DNA of 64,000 nucleotides. It comes from Ignavibacteriota bacterium. Its GTDB lineage: Bacteria > Bacteroidota > Ignavibacteria > UBA10030 > BY39. Numbering within the stretch: the first letter of the stretch is position 1; each line of letters begins with the position of its first letter. Where the stretch lies: the NCBI GenBank assembly GCA_003327435.1, contig QOQV01000012.1, positions 1 to 64,000 of the forward strand, written 5' to 3'. The translations under genes and the position numbers were made by a program. Under the pieces are notes generated by a model that saw only the letters and a list, made by a program, of their open reading frames with translations, was not told the DNA's origin and did not search any database. Of this stretch, positions 8,891-17,352 are shown in pieces.

Positions 8891-10066
8891 TCAGGAGAAG
8901 GCTTCTTTAAATTTTTCGAAAAAACTTTTATCCGAGTTAGCTGATTTATCGCCTTCACGAGGTTTCATAGATTCTCGATTCATTAGTTCTCTTAATAGTT
9001 CTTTGTCCTTCTGTGTAAGTCGTGTAGGAGTCCAAATATTTACTCTGACGAGTTGATCACCTCTTCCATATCCATTCAAGTGGGGTAATCCCTTGTCGCG
9101 CATTCTTAAAATTTTTCCTGATTGTGTACCTGGTTCTATGTGAAGTTTTGCTTTTCCTGTTAGTGTTGGAATTTCTATATCTGCACCTAAAGCGGCTTCT
9201 GGGAAACTTATCAGGAGGTCGAGCATAATGTCATCTCCCTGTCTAACAAAATATTTATGCGGTTCTTCTTCGATTATGATTATAAGATCGCCAGCAGGTC
9301 CACCTCTTTTACCAGCATTACCCTGACCTCTAAGTGTTAGGTAATTACCTTCTGCAACTCCTGCTGGAATATTGACTTTAACAGTTTTTTCTCCTTGGAC
9401 ACGCCCTTCACCTCTGCATTCTGGGCACAAATCTTTGATTATTCTTCCTTCGCCACCACACTGGTCGCATGTGGAAATGTTTACAAATTGTCCGAAGACG
9501 GAGCGCGAAACCTGTCTAATTTCACCACTGCCGTTACATTTCGGGCATATAACTCTTGATGAAGTTGAGCGTGCACCAGAGCCACCACACAATTCGCAGG
9601 TTTTATATGCTTTAATTTTGAGTTTTTTCTCAACGCCGGTTGCAATTTCTTCGAGAGATAACTTTAACCTGATTTTTAAATCGCTTCCTGGAGTACCAAC
9701 ACTTGTGGATCTTCTCTGTCGGGTTGACCTTCCACCAAATGCCTCTTCAAATATGGAACTTCCGAAACCACCACCAAGTATATCGCTGAATGCTGAAAAT
9801 ATATCGTGAATATCTGTAAATCCATGGAAATCATAACCTGCTCGCATTCCTTCATGACCAAACTGATCGTACCTGCTCCTTTTTTCAGGATCGCTTAAAA
9901 CTTCGTATGCTTCGGCTGCTTCCTTGAATTTTTCCTCAGCTTCTTTGTTGTTTGGGTTACGATCAGGATGATACTGCATTGCGATTTTTCTGTATGCTTT
10001 CTTGATTTCTTCCTGAGTTGCATTTCTTGAGACACCCAAGACCTCGTAGTAATCTCTTTTAGGCAT
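8891..10066 (-). CDS. dnaJ: Chaperone protein DnaJ
   Basis: DnaJ (391 residues) is the type I Hsp40 co-chaperone that stimulates DnaK ATPase and hands over unfolded substrates. In order: a J-domain with HPD at about 33-35, a Gly/Phe-rich linker, four zinc-binding CxxCxGxG repeats ([32 protein letters not shown]) and the C-terminal substrate-binding domains. It starts 2 bp after the grpE stop and is part of the hrcA-grpE-dnaJ group. dnaK is not in the window. Confidence 0.98.
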   Translation of the reverse strand: MPKRDYYEVLGVSRNATQEEIKKAYRKIAMQYHPDRNPNNKEAEEKFKEAAEAYEVLSDPEKRSRYDQFGHEGMRAGYDFHGFTDIHDIFSAFSDILGGGFGSSIFEEAFGGRSTRQRRSTSVGTPGSDLKIRLKLSLEEIATGVEKKLKIKAYKTCELCGGSGARSTSSRVICPKCNGSGEIRQVSRSVFGQFVNISTCDQCGGEGRIIKDLCPECRGEGRVQGEKTVKVNIPAGVAEGNYLTLRGQGNAGKRGGPAGDLIIIIEEEPHKYFVRQGDDIMLDLLISFPEAALGADIEIPTLTGKAKLHIEPGTQSGKILRMRDKGLPHLNGYGRGDQLVRVNIWTPTRLTQKDKELLRELMNRESMKPREGDKSANSDKSFFEKFKEAFS

Positions 10067-10068
10067 TT

Positions 10069-10704
10069 TTAATCTGCACCACCTTCCTGATTGTTATTTT
10101 GTATCGAACTGGGTTCGCCAGCAACTATCACTTTTGCATGGCGTATAATTTTGTCGTTTAATATGTAGCCCTTTTCCACTTCTTGAATGATTGTATTTGG
10201 TGATATTGCTGGATCATTGGTAGGTACAACAAGTAATGCATCGTGATAGTTGACATCGAACTGCTGTCCAATACAATCAATTTTCTTCAAACCCTGTAGT
10301 TCAAGAAGCTTCGAAAGTTTATTGTAAATTAATTCCACACCTTTGTAAAAAGGATTGTTAGAGGTATCTTCATTTTTTGAATGTTCGAGAAATCTTTCAA
10401 AGTCATCCAGGATTGGAAGAAGTTTTTCAATTAATTCTTCATTTGCAAATTTTGTAATACTTATAATATCGTTTTCGATTCTTCTCTTATAATTTTCGAA
10501 ATCAGCAGCTTTACGAAGTAGTTGATCTTTTAATGCTTCATTCTGTTTTTGAACTTCTTCGATTTTATTTTTTAATTGAGTAATTTCATCGATTTCTTTA
10601 ACAGTTTCACTTTCCGGAATCTGTTCAGCAGCGCTTTCCTTTTGATTATCTTCGTTTAAATTATCTTTCTGTTCTATATTGTTATTTTCCATATTTTCTT
10701 TCAT
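10069..10704 (-). CDS. grpE: Nucleotide exchange factor GrpE
   Basis: GrpE releases ADP from DnaK during the Hsp70 cycle. The 211-residue protein has an acidic disordered N-terminus, a long coiled-coil helix (about 40-95) and the C-terminal beta domain with [18 protein letters not shown], the family signature. It sits between hrcA (8 bp upstream) and dnaJ. A second in-frame ATG four codons in is an alternative start; neither has a strong ribosome-binding site. Confidence 0.96.
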   Translation of the reverse strand: MKENMENNNIEQKDNLNEDNQKESAAEQIPESETVKEIDEITQLKNKIEEVQKQNEALKDQLLRKAADFENYKRRIENDIISITKFANEELIEKLLPILDDFERFLEHSKNEDTSNNPFYKGVELIYNKLSKLLELQGLKKIDCIGQQFDVNYHDALLVVPTNDPAISPNTIIQEVEKGYILNDKIIRHAKVIVAGEPSSIQNNNQEGGAD

Positions 10705-10712
10705 AATTGAAT

Positions 10713-11744
10713 TTAGTTGTTTAAAGATATAACTTCAGCAACGCAACTTACTAATGGGATAAGTCGATTGTATTCCATTCTTTTGGGACCAATTACCCCG
10801 ATTGTACCTTTTGTTTCACCTATTTTATAAGAAGATATAATTAAACTGTAGTTTTGTAATTTTTCAATATCATTTTCAGAACCAATCAGAATTGTAATGC
10901 CTTCTGAAGTAATTTTATCTTCGTGTTTATCCAATACATGTATGATTATGTCTTCATTATCGATTAATTCGATTATACTTCTAACTTGTTCAGGAGATTC
11001 AAATTCTGGTTGAAAGAGAATGTTTTTTGCACCACTAATGTGTAGCCGTTCTCTACTTGAAAAATCGCTAAATAATTTATCAGTGTTGCCCACAAATAAT
11101 CTTATCAGTCCGGTCTCTTCATCTTTTATGTCTTTAATTCTATCATAAAAAGTATCTCTGATTTCTTTCAATGTCAGGCCGCATAACCTTTCATTCAAAA
11201 ATCTGTTTATATTTTCTAATTTTTCTTTTGGTATTTCAGAATTAAACTCCATCGTAATAGTTTTAACTAAACCTGATTCTACAGTTAAAATTACGAGAAT
11301 TTTTATTGTAGATATTTGAATAATTTCAATCCTTTTGAGTGTGCCTGTTTGCAGATGAGGTGAAGAGACAATGCTCAATTGTTTTGAGATTCGGCTCAAT
11401 AGTTTAGCGGTTTCTTGTAGCAATTCTTCTGTATCTGAAATACCTTTTATTTCTTTATAGATAGTTTCCTGTTCATATTCAGGGAGTTTACAAAACTCCA
11501 TCAGGGCATCGACATAAAATCTATAAGCTTTATCGGTAGGAATTCTACCTGCAGATACATGTGGATGTGTAAGATAGCCTAATTCTTCTAAATCTGCCAT
11601 TACATTTCTGATGCTGGCTGGGCTTAAGCCCAGTTCTGCACGCTTTGAGAGAAAGCGTGAACCGACTGGTGTAGCAGTCAGGATAAATGTTTGAACTATA
11701 TATTTTAATACCTCTTTTTGTCTATCTGTTAATTGTTCGCTCAT
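10713..11744 (-). CDS. hrcA: Heat-inducible transcription repressor HrcA
   Basis: HrcA (343 residues) represses chaperone operons by binding CIRCE operators. The N-terminal winged helix (LTDRQKEVLKYIVQTFI onward) and the GAF-like domain with the conserved GxIGVIGPKRMEY segment near the C-terminus are present. It is the first gene of hrcA-grpE-dnaJ. No CIRCE inverted repeat (TTAGCACTC-N9-GAGTGCTAA) is visible in the 126 bp before it, so autoregulation by the canonical site is not supported here. Confidence 0.96.
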   Translation of the reverse strand: MSEQLTDRQKEVLKYIVQTFILTATPVGSRFLSKRAELGLSPASIRNVMADLEELGYLTHPHVSAGRIPTDKAYRFYVDALMEFCKLPEYEQETIYKEIKGISDTEELLQETAKLLSRISKQLSIVSSPHLQTGTLKRIEIIQISTIKILVILTVESGLVKTITMEFNSEIPKEKLENINRFLNERLCGLTLKEIRDTFYDRIKDIKDEETGLIRLFVGNTDKLFSDFSSRERLHISGAKNILFQPEFESPEQVRSIIELIDNEDIIIHVLDKHEDKITSEGITILIGSENDIEKLQNYSLIISSYKIGETKGTIGVIGPKRMEYNRLIPLVSCVAEVISLNN

Positions 11745-11793
11745 ATACCTGATTTTATTAAAAAATGAGTAATTTTTCTATTTTTCTATATAA

Positions 11794-11822
11794 AAAATAA
11801 GCATTTTCAAGGTGTTTGTCAA
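11794..11822 (-). promoter_or_regulatory. Probable sigma-70 promoter of hrcA-grpE-dnaJ
   Basis: On the minus strand a TTGACA hexamer (11817-11822) and TATTTT (11794-11799) are separated by exactly 17 bases and lie about 50 bp before the hrcA start. This is close to the housekeeping consensus. No CIRCE element overlaps it. This is a sequence match only. Confidence 0.5.
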
Positions 11823-11870
11823 ACTTTGCAATTCAAATTTCAAATGGTTATATTATTTTCAGTTTTTAAT

Positions 11871-11943
11871 GGGGCTGTAGCTCAGCTGGGAGAGCGTTCG
11901 GTTCGCATCCGAAAGGTCGAGGGTTCGAATCCCTTCAGCTCCA
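11871..11943 (+). tRNA. tRNA-Ala (anticodon CGC)
   Basis: A complete cloverleaf folds. The acceptor stem pairs GGGGCTG with CAGCTCC and includes the G3-U70 wobble that is the identity element for alanyl-tRNA synthetase. The D-arm is GCTC/GAGC, the anticodon stem TTCGG/CCGAA has loop TTCGCAT (anticodon CGC, reading GCG), and the T-arm is GAGGG/CCCTT with loop TTCGAAT. The discriminator base is A, and the CCA end is not encoded. The SRP RNA begins one base downstream. Confidence 0.95.
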
Positions 11944-11944
11944 C

Positions 11945-12048
11945 AAGAGGTCAAGTCCTGTGCAACCGTATTCAACCTAACCCCGCCAGGTCCGGAAGGA
12001 AGCAACGGTAAGTTGAAAAAGGTGTGACGCAGGGTAGCTTGGCCTCTT
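11945..12048 (+). ncRNA. ffs: Small signal recognition particle RNA (4.5S type)
   Basis: The conserved SRP domain IV is explicit: GCCAGGTCCGGAAGGAAGCA on the 5' arm with its GGAA tetraloop, and GGTGTGACGCAGGGTAGCTTGGCC on the 3' side, broken here as GGTGTGACGCAGG then GTAGCTTGGCC. The ends AAGAGG/CCTCTT close the long hairpin. It binds Ffh and targets nascent membrane and secreted proteins. About 104 nt is the usual bacterial small form. It starts one base after tRNA-Ala, implying a joint precursor cut by tRNA-processing enzymes. Confidence 0.94.
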
Positions 12049-12064
12049 AATTTTTGCAAAAATA

Positions 12065-12099
12065 AAAAATGGCAGCCATGTCTTTTGGCTACCATTTTT
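12065..12099. terminator. Bidirectional intrinsic terminator
   Basis: AAAAATGGCAGCC (12065-12077) pairs with GGCTACCATTTTT (12087-12099) with a single mismatch. The A- and T-tracts flank both arms, so it can terminate the tRNA/SRP RNA transcript on the plus strand and the convergent DUF6600 gene on the minus strand. Confidence 0.8.
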
Positions 12100-12123
12100 C
12101 GTTTTAACTTTATAGATTAATTT

Positions 12124-13314
12124 TTATCTCTTCCGTTCTCTTGATTGCCTGCCGCCTTCCTGTCGCTCGCGCGGTCTTTCCTGAATTCTTGGCTCACTTC
12201 TATCTTCTCTTGAAGGTACTCGCTCGCGCCTGATTTCTATCTCTCTTTCTCTTCGCTCAGGTTTGTATTCTCTCTTTGGTTCTATTTTTCTTTCCTTTTC
12301 TCTTTTTGGTTCAGGTCTGACTCTTTCGGTTTCTCTCTGAGCATCTCGAGTCTCAATTCTTCTCTGGTGCTCTATTCTCTGTTCGGATTCGCGTGGATAT
12401 TGCCTTTCATACTGGTTTCGCTCTCGAGTTTCAGTCCTGATTTCTCTTTCATCCCTGCGAGTTGATTTTCTTTCATCAAATATAGTTCGATCAATTTTAT
12501 CTAAATCAATGTTCAGCTTTCTTTCACTTCTACGGGCTTCTATGCGATCCTGTCTATAACGGTCTATTTCATGTTCATCAGGGCGATAAATTTCGATCTT
12601 TGGTTGTTCACTTTCTCTAATAAATCTTTCACCTCTATTGGTTCGGTTTTCTATAATTTCTGTTTGAATTATTCTTTTGCCAGTTTTTCGCTCAATATAT
12701 TCCGGCTCTATTCCTCTGTTAATTATTCTGTTATCTTCATATCTGTAATCAATTGCTTGACGGGTGTTTCCGAAAATTCTTTCAACTCTTTTTGGGTCTT
12801 CATAGTATCGGTTCGGATTCTCTGAATGAAAATTCCGATATTTAATAAATGTCCAGTGGTGTGGATGATGATGCCACCTTTTTGTGAAATGAATTCCTAC
12901 TCCAACTCTAAATAAGGCATAAGGTGGAAGTGGTGCCCAACCGATGTATGCATCGTTATATCTCCATTCAACCCACGCAGGTGCCCATTCGTATCCAGGT
13001 ATCCAGATCCAACCATAATAATCATCATAATACCATCTTCCGTAGTGAAATACTATCCAGCCGAAGGGTTCTGTTGCAACCCAATACCATCCATATCTTG
13101 TCCACACCCAGCGGCCATCCCAATAAGGTCTCCAGCCATATCTCACGGAAATTGGTCTCCAAACATAAAAATCTGGTTCTATTTCTATCCATTCGCCATA
13201 TGGAGTAAGTGATTGGTAAAAAAATCCAAATGAAACTCTTACATCAGTATAGGAATATGAATTTTTTGTACCGATTAGCATCAAGAGTCCAATTATAATT
13301 AGTAATTTTTTCAT
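12124..13314 (-). CDS. DUF6600-type aromatic-rich envelope protein
   Basis: The 396-residue protein starts with a signal peptide (about 1-21). Residues about 28-145 are extraordinarily rich in Trp and Tyr (YGEW, RPYWDGRWVW, YGWYWV, YGWIWIPGYEWAPAWVEWRY, IGWAPLPPY), which is characteristic of DUF6600. The C-terminal half (about 190-396) is a highly charged Arg/Glu-rich region, probably disordered or helical. Function is unknown; export to the periplasm is predicted. It is monocistronic, convergent with the SRP RNA and divergent from the C69 peptidase gene. Confidence 0.75.
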   Translation of the reverse strand: MKKLLIIIGLLMLIGTKNSYSYTDVRVSFGFFYQSLTPYGEWIEIEPDFYVWRPISVRYGWRPYWDGRWVWTRYGWYWVATEPFGWIVFHYGRWYYDDYYGWIWIPGYEWAPAWVEWRYNDAYIGWAPLPPYALFRVGVGIHFTKRWHHHPHHWTFIKYRNFHSENPNRYYEDPKRVERIFGNTRQAIDYRYEDNRIINRGIEPEYIERKTGKRIIQTEIIENRTNRGERFIRESEQPKIEIYRPDEHEIDRYRQDRIEARRSERKLNIDLDKIDRTIFDERKSTRRDEREIRTETRERNQYERQYPRESEQRIEHQRRIETRDAQRETERVRPEPKREKERKIEPKREYKPERREREIEIRRERVPSREDRSEPRIQERPRERQEGGRQSRERKR

Positions 13315-13461
13315 TTTATCATCTCATAATTGTTAAACATTCACTGTTATTAACCATCAATGATTATGCCAGTAAATAATCTTTGAATACTCATAATTTT
13401 TAGAGATAAATTTTGGACTATGTATAGTAAAATATGCAGTTTGTTTTTAAGATTAAAAAAT

Positions 13462-13489
13462 TTGAAATTTGAGTTATATAACTTATATT
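13462..13489 (+). promoter_or_regulatory. Candidate promoter of the envelope/glycolysis gene run
   Basis: TTGAAA (13462-13467), 16 bases, then TATATT (13484-13489), placed about 30 bp before the C69 peptidase start. The surrounding DNA is so AT-rich that chance matches are likely. Confidence 0.35.
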
Positions 13490-13520
13490 TTAAAAAATTT
13501 ATTAAACAAAAGGAGTTGCT

Positions 13521-15329
13521 ATGAAATTAGTTCCATTTTTTCTTGGAATCATTTTATTATACAATCAGGTTTTTTCCTGTACAAATATTTTAGTTACAAA
13601 GGGTGCTACGATTGATGGGTCAACAATGATTACATATGCTGCAGATTCACATAACCTTTATGGTGAATTGTATCATTTTCCAGCAGCAAAATATCCTGAA
13701 GGTGCTTACCTTGATATATATGAGTGGGATACGGGAAAATATTTAGGGAAAATCAGACAGGTTAAAGAAACTTATGAAGTAATCGGTTTGATGAATGAAT
13801 ATCAGGTAAGTATTGGCGAGACAACATTTGGTGGTAGGGAAGAATTAAGAGATAAAATGGGTGTCATGGATTATGGTTCATTAATGTTCATTGCCCTGCA
13901 ACGTTCTAAAACCGCTCGCGAAGCAATCAAAGTTATTACCGACTTAGTTGCTGAATATGGTTACTACAGTACAGGGGAATCAATTTCTATTGCTGATCCA
14001 AATGAAGTGTGGTTACTTGAAATCATTGGCAAGGGAGAAGGCAGAAAAGGTGCGGTGTGGGTTGCAGTGAAAATCCCGGACGGATATATTTCTGCACATG
14101 CAAATCAAGCAAGAATAACAAAATTTCCGCTGAACGATCCTAACAACTGTGTTTATTCACCTGATGTAATTTCTTTTGCAAGAGAAATGGGATATTTTTC
14201 AGGAAAAGATCAGGATTTTAGTTTTGCCGATGCATATGCACCACTGGATTATAGTGCTATACGCTTTTGCGAAGCACGAGTTTGGTCAGTGTTTCGAAGA
14301 GTTAACAAAGATATGCATAAATATATTTCTTTCGTAAAGGGTGAAAGTGAAGAAAGAATGCCACTCTGGATTAAACCTGATAAAAAATTATCTGTTCAGG
14401 ATGTAATATCATTGATGAGAGATCATTTTGAAGGTACAGAGTTAGATATGACAAAAGACCCAGGCGCAGGCCCTTTTGGATGCCCTTATAGATGGAGACC
14501 ATTAACCTGGAAATATGGAGAAGATACATACTTTAACGAGCGAGCAATTTCGACACAACAGACAGGTTATTCTTTCGTTTCACAAATGCGTTCCTGGTTA
14601 CCAAACCCAATCGGTGGTGTTCACTGGTTTGGTGTCGATGATACTTATCTTACAGTCTACATTCCGATGTATTGTGGAATCAAAAAAATACCAAAAAATT
14701 TTGCAGTTGGAACTGGCTCATTCAATGAATTTACCTGGGAATCAGCTTTCTGGGTTTTCAACTTCGTTTCTAATTATACATATACCAGATTCAGTGATAT
14801 GATTGTGGATGTTCAAAAAGTACAAAATGAGCTTGAAGGCAGATTTTTTGCCAACCAATCCGAAGTAGAAAATAATGCTCTGGTACTGTATAAGCAATCA
14901 CCGGAACAAGCAAGGCAATACTTAACTCAATATAGTTGTGAACAGGCTGAGTATGTCTTTAATAGATGGAAGAAATTAGGAGAATATTTAATTTTTAAAT
15001 ATTTAGATGGCAATGTAAAAGATGAGTTTAATAAGCCCAAACATCCTGGTTATCCTGATAGCTGGAAGAAAATGGTAGTTGATGCAACAGGTGATTTTTT
15101 GAAAATGAAGAAAACCAGAACTGAAATAGAAGAAAACTATAAAGAACTTGTTACCACTGGCGATAAAAATCTTAAAGAAAAAAAATATAAGGAAGCAAAA
15201 GAATCATATGAAAAAGCATTAAAATTGAAACCTGATGAAAGCAAAATAAAAGAAAAGATTTCAAAAATAGATGAAGTACTTAAAGAATTAGAGACTCTTC
15301 ATCAACAACATTTTCAATCATCAAAATAA
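13521..15329 (+). CDS. Peptidase family C69 (PepD-type) dipeptidase, exported
   Basis: An Ntn-hydrolase of the C69 dipeptidase family. The signal peptide (1-19) ends exactly at Cys20, the expected N-terminal nucleophile, in SCTNILVTKGATIDGST. The core extends to about residue 520. A C-terminal Lys/Glu-rich helical tail (about 545-602) includes one TPR-like unit (YKEAKESYEKALKLKPDESK). The family cleaves short peptides; export suggests peptide turnover in the periplasm or lumen. A good ribosome-binding site (AAGGAG) precedes the ATG. The murA gene starts 12 bp later, so they may be cotranscribed. Confidence 0.88.
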   Translation: MKLVPFFLGIILLYNQVFSCTNILVTKGATIDGSTMITYAADSHNLYGELYHFPAAKYPEGAYLDIYEWDTGKYLGKIRQVKETYEVIGLMNEYQVSIGETTFGGREELRDKMGVMDYGSLMFIALQRSKTAREAIKVITDLVAEYGYYSTGESISIADPNEVWLLEIIGKGEGRKGAVWVAVKIPDGYISAHANQARITKFPLNDPNNCVYSPDVISFAREMGYFSGKDQDFSFADAYAPLDYSAIRFCEARVWSVFRRVNKDMHKYISFVKGESEERMPLWIKPDKKLSVQDVISLMRDHFEGTELDMTKDPGAGPFGCPYRWRPLTWKYGEDTYFNERAISTQQTGYSFVSQMRSWLPNPIGGVHWFGVDDTYLTVYIPMYCGIKKIPKNFAVGTGSFNEFTWESAFWVFNFVSNYTYTRFSDMIVDVQKVQNELEGRFFANQSEVENNALVLYKQSPEQARQYLTQYSCEQAEYVFNRWKKLGEYLIFKYLDGNVKDEFNKPKHPGYPDSWKKMVVDATGDFLKMKKTRTEIEENYKELVTTGDKNLKEKKYKEAKESYEKALKLKPDESKIKEKISKIDEVLKELETLHQQHFQSSK

Positions 15330-15341
15330 GGGAAAAATATA

Positions 15342-16604
15342 TTGGATAAGTTTATTATAAAAGGTGGAAAAAGATTAAAAGGTGAAATTGAAATCAGTGG
15401 TGCAAAAAATGCAGCCCTTGCACTAATGCCTGCAACCTTGCTGGCAAATGGAATTTATAATTTTACAAATATGCCAAATTTACGAGATGTAAAAACAATG
15501 GCTTCGTTGTTGAACAGATTGGGGGTTGATATAAGATTTCGATTACACAGGATGACGCTTAACACAAAATCAATAAATAAATACGAAGCTCCGTATGAAC
15601 TTGTGAAGAAGATGAGAGCATCTATTTATGTTTTGGGTCCACTTGTGGCTCGTTATGGGTATGCAAAGGTCTCGATGCCCGGAGGTTGTGCGTGGGGACC
15701 AAGGCCAATCAATTTACATCTCGAAGGTTTATCAAAATTAGGTGTTAAAATTGAACTGGATCAGGGATATATAATTGCAAAAGCCAACAGATTGACTGGA
15801 AATAATATAACTTTTGATGTCTCGAGTGTGGGCGCTACGGGAAATATTTTGATGGCTTCAGTACTTGCAAGAGGTACAACAATTATTGAAAATGCAGCAA
15901 TAGAACCTGAAATTACAGCACTTGCTGAATTCTTATTAAAGATGGGTGCTAAGATTTCGGGTATTGGAACAAGAAGATTAGAAATTGAAGGTGTTGATGA
16001 GTTGACACCGGTTGATGAAAAAATGATTCCCGATAGAATCGAAGCAGGTACTTTTTTAATTGCTGGTGCAATTACAAAAGGAGAAGTTACAGTTACAAAA
16101 TGTAATCCGGAAAATCTGACTGCAATTTTGGAAAAATTGAAGGCAGTAGGTTGCAGGCTGGAAATAGGCAACGACTCTGTAAAATTGAAAGCACCTAAAA
16201 TACTTAAATCGGTTGATGTAAAGACGGAAATTTATCCTGGCTTTCCAACAGATATGCAGGCACAATGGATTGCACTTATGACATTAGCTTCAGGGACATC
16301 TGTGGTGACTGATACAATCTACTATGATCGTTTCAAACATGTCCCTGAACTTATGCGTTTGGGAGCAGATATAGAATTACACGAAAATGTTGCTGTGGTT
16401 AGAGGTGTGCGTAAACTGATTGGAGCAAAAGTTATGTCCACCGATTTAAGAGCTTCTGCATCTTTAATATTAGCCGGTCTTGTAGCAGAAGGAACCACTG
16501 AGGTGCTTCGCGTTTATCACATTGACCGTGGCTATGAATTTATAGAAAAAAAACTTAGAGCTCTCGGTGCTGATATAAGACGGGTTTCCTCGAAAGAATA
16601 TTAA
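15342..16604 (+). CDS. murA: UDP-N-acetylglucosamine 1-carboxyvinyltransferase
   Basis: MurA transfers enolpyruvate from PEP to UDP-GlcNAc, the first committed step of peptidoglycan synthesis. The 420-residue protein shows the N-terminal [17 protein letters not shown] segment and the catalytic Cys116 in [11 protein letters not shown], so it is expected to be fosfomycin-sensitive. The start is a TTG at 15342; the family N-terminus begins there, and no ATG fits. It follows the C69 peptidase by 12 bp and precedes a glycosyltransferase by 16 bp. Confidence 0.96.
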   Translation: MDKFIIKGGKRLKGEIEISGAKNAALALMPATLLANGIYNFTNMPNLRDVKTMASLLNRLGVDIRFRLHRMTLNTKSINKYEAPYELVKKMRASIYVLGPLVARYGYAKVSMPGGCAWGPRPINLHLEGLSKLGVKIELDQGYIIAKANRLTGNNITFDVSSVGATGNILMASVLARGTTIIENAAIEPEITALAEFLLKMGAKISGIGTRRLEIEGVDELTPVDEKMIPDRIEAGTFLIAGAITKGEVTVTKCNPENLTAILEKLKAVGCRLEIGNDSVKLKAPKILKSVDVKTEIYPGFPTDMQAQWIALMTLASGTSVVTDTIYYDRFKHVPELMRLGADIELHENVAVVRGVRKLIGAKVMSTDLRASASLILAGLVAEGTTEVLRVYHIDRGYEFIEKKLRALGADIRRVSSKEY

Positions 16605-16620
16605 AGAGGATTTTTTCTAA

Positions 16621-17352
16621 ATGAAAGTAATAGCTGTTATGCCTGCATACAATGCTGCCAGAACCATTGCTCAAACTGTCCAGGATATACCAGAGAATAC
16701 AGTCGATGAAATTATAGTGGTAGATGATAACAGCATTGATAATACATATGAAGTTGCAAAGGAATTAGGTTTAACAGTGTTCAGGCATAATAAAAATCTG
16801 GGCTATGGTGCCAATCAGAAAACCTGTTACAGGCTTGCTCTCGAAAAAGGCGCAGATATTGTCGTGATGATCCACCCTGATTACCAATACGATAGCCGAC
16901 TTACACCATATTTAATTAATTTTATTAAGGATGGTTATTTCGATGTAATGCTTGGAACAAGGATCAGGACAAGGAAGGAGGCACTCGCAGGCGGGATGCC
17001 GCTTTATAAATACCTCGCAAACCGTTTTTTAACTATCATCGAAAACATTATCACAGGACAGAACCTATCAGAATGGCATACAGGATTTAGAGCATTTTCA
17101 AGGAAGGTGTTAGAAACCATACCATGGAATAAAAATTCAGATGATTTTGTGTTTGATAGTCAGTTTCTATTTCAATGTGTGGCATTTGGATTCAGGATTG
17201 GTGAAATACCTGTGCCGGTGAGATATCACGAGAAATCCTCATCAATTGATTTCTGGCGGAGTATTGTTTATGGATTATTAACACTTAATACAACTTTGTC
17301 CTATGCTTTATTTATCTCAAATATATTAATTCCAAAAATATTTAAAAGATAA
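16621..17352 (+). CDS. Family 2 glycosyltransferase (DPM1/undecaprenyl type)
   Basis: The 243-residue protein is a GT-A fold glycosyltransferase. [11 protein letters not shown] at the N-terminus, [10 protein letters not shown] (about 36-45) and HPDYQYD (about 85-91) match the nucleotide-sugar and metal-binding motifs. The lack of membrane helices and the [12 protein letters not shown] segment fit the dolichyl/polyprenyl-phosphate sugar synthase branch. It abuts the next gene, a multi-spanning glycosyltransferase-like protein that could use a lipid-linked sugar made here; that pairing is inferred. Confidence 0.85.
   Translation: MKVIAVMPAYNAARTIAQTVQDIPENTVDEIIVVDDNSIDNTYEVAKELGLTVFRHNKNLGYGANQKTCYRLALEKGADIVVMIHPDYQYDSRLTPYLINFIKDGYFDVMLGTRIRTRKEALAGGMPLYKYLANRFLTIIENIITGQNLSEWHTGFRAFSRKVLETIPWNKNSDDFVFDSQFLFQCVAFGFRIGEIPVPVRYHEKSSSIDFWRSIVYGLLTLNTTLSYALFISNILIPKIFKR

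Noticed and set aside
11745-11870. A CIRCE operator upstream of hrcA
   Set aside because: I looked for TTAGCACTC and its inverted partner and found neither, only a sigma-70-like promoter.
11859-12095. A 78-codon open frame opposite tRNA-Ala and the SRP RNA
   Set aside because: It is complementary to two structured RNA genes, which explain all of the conserved sequence.
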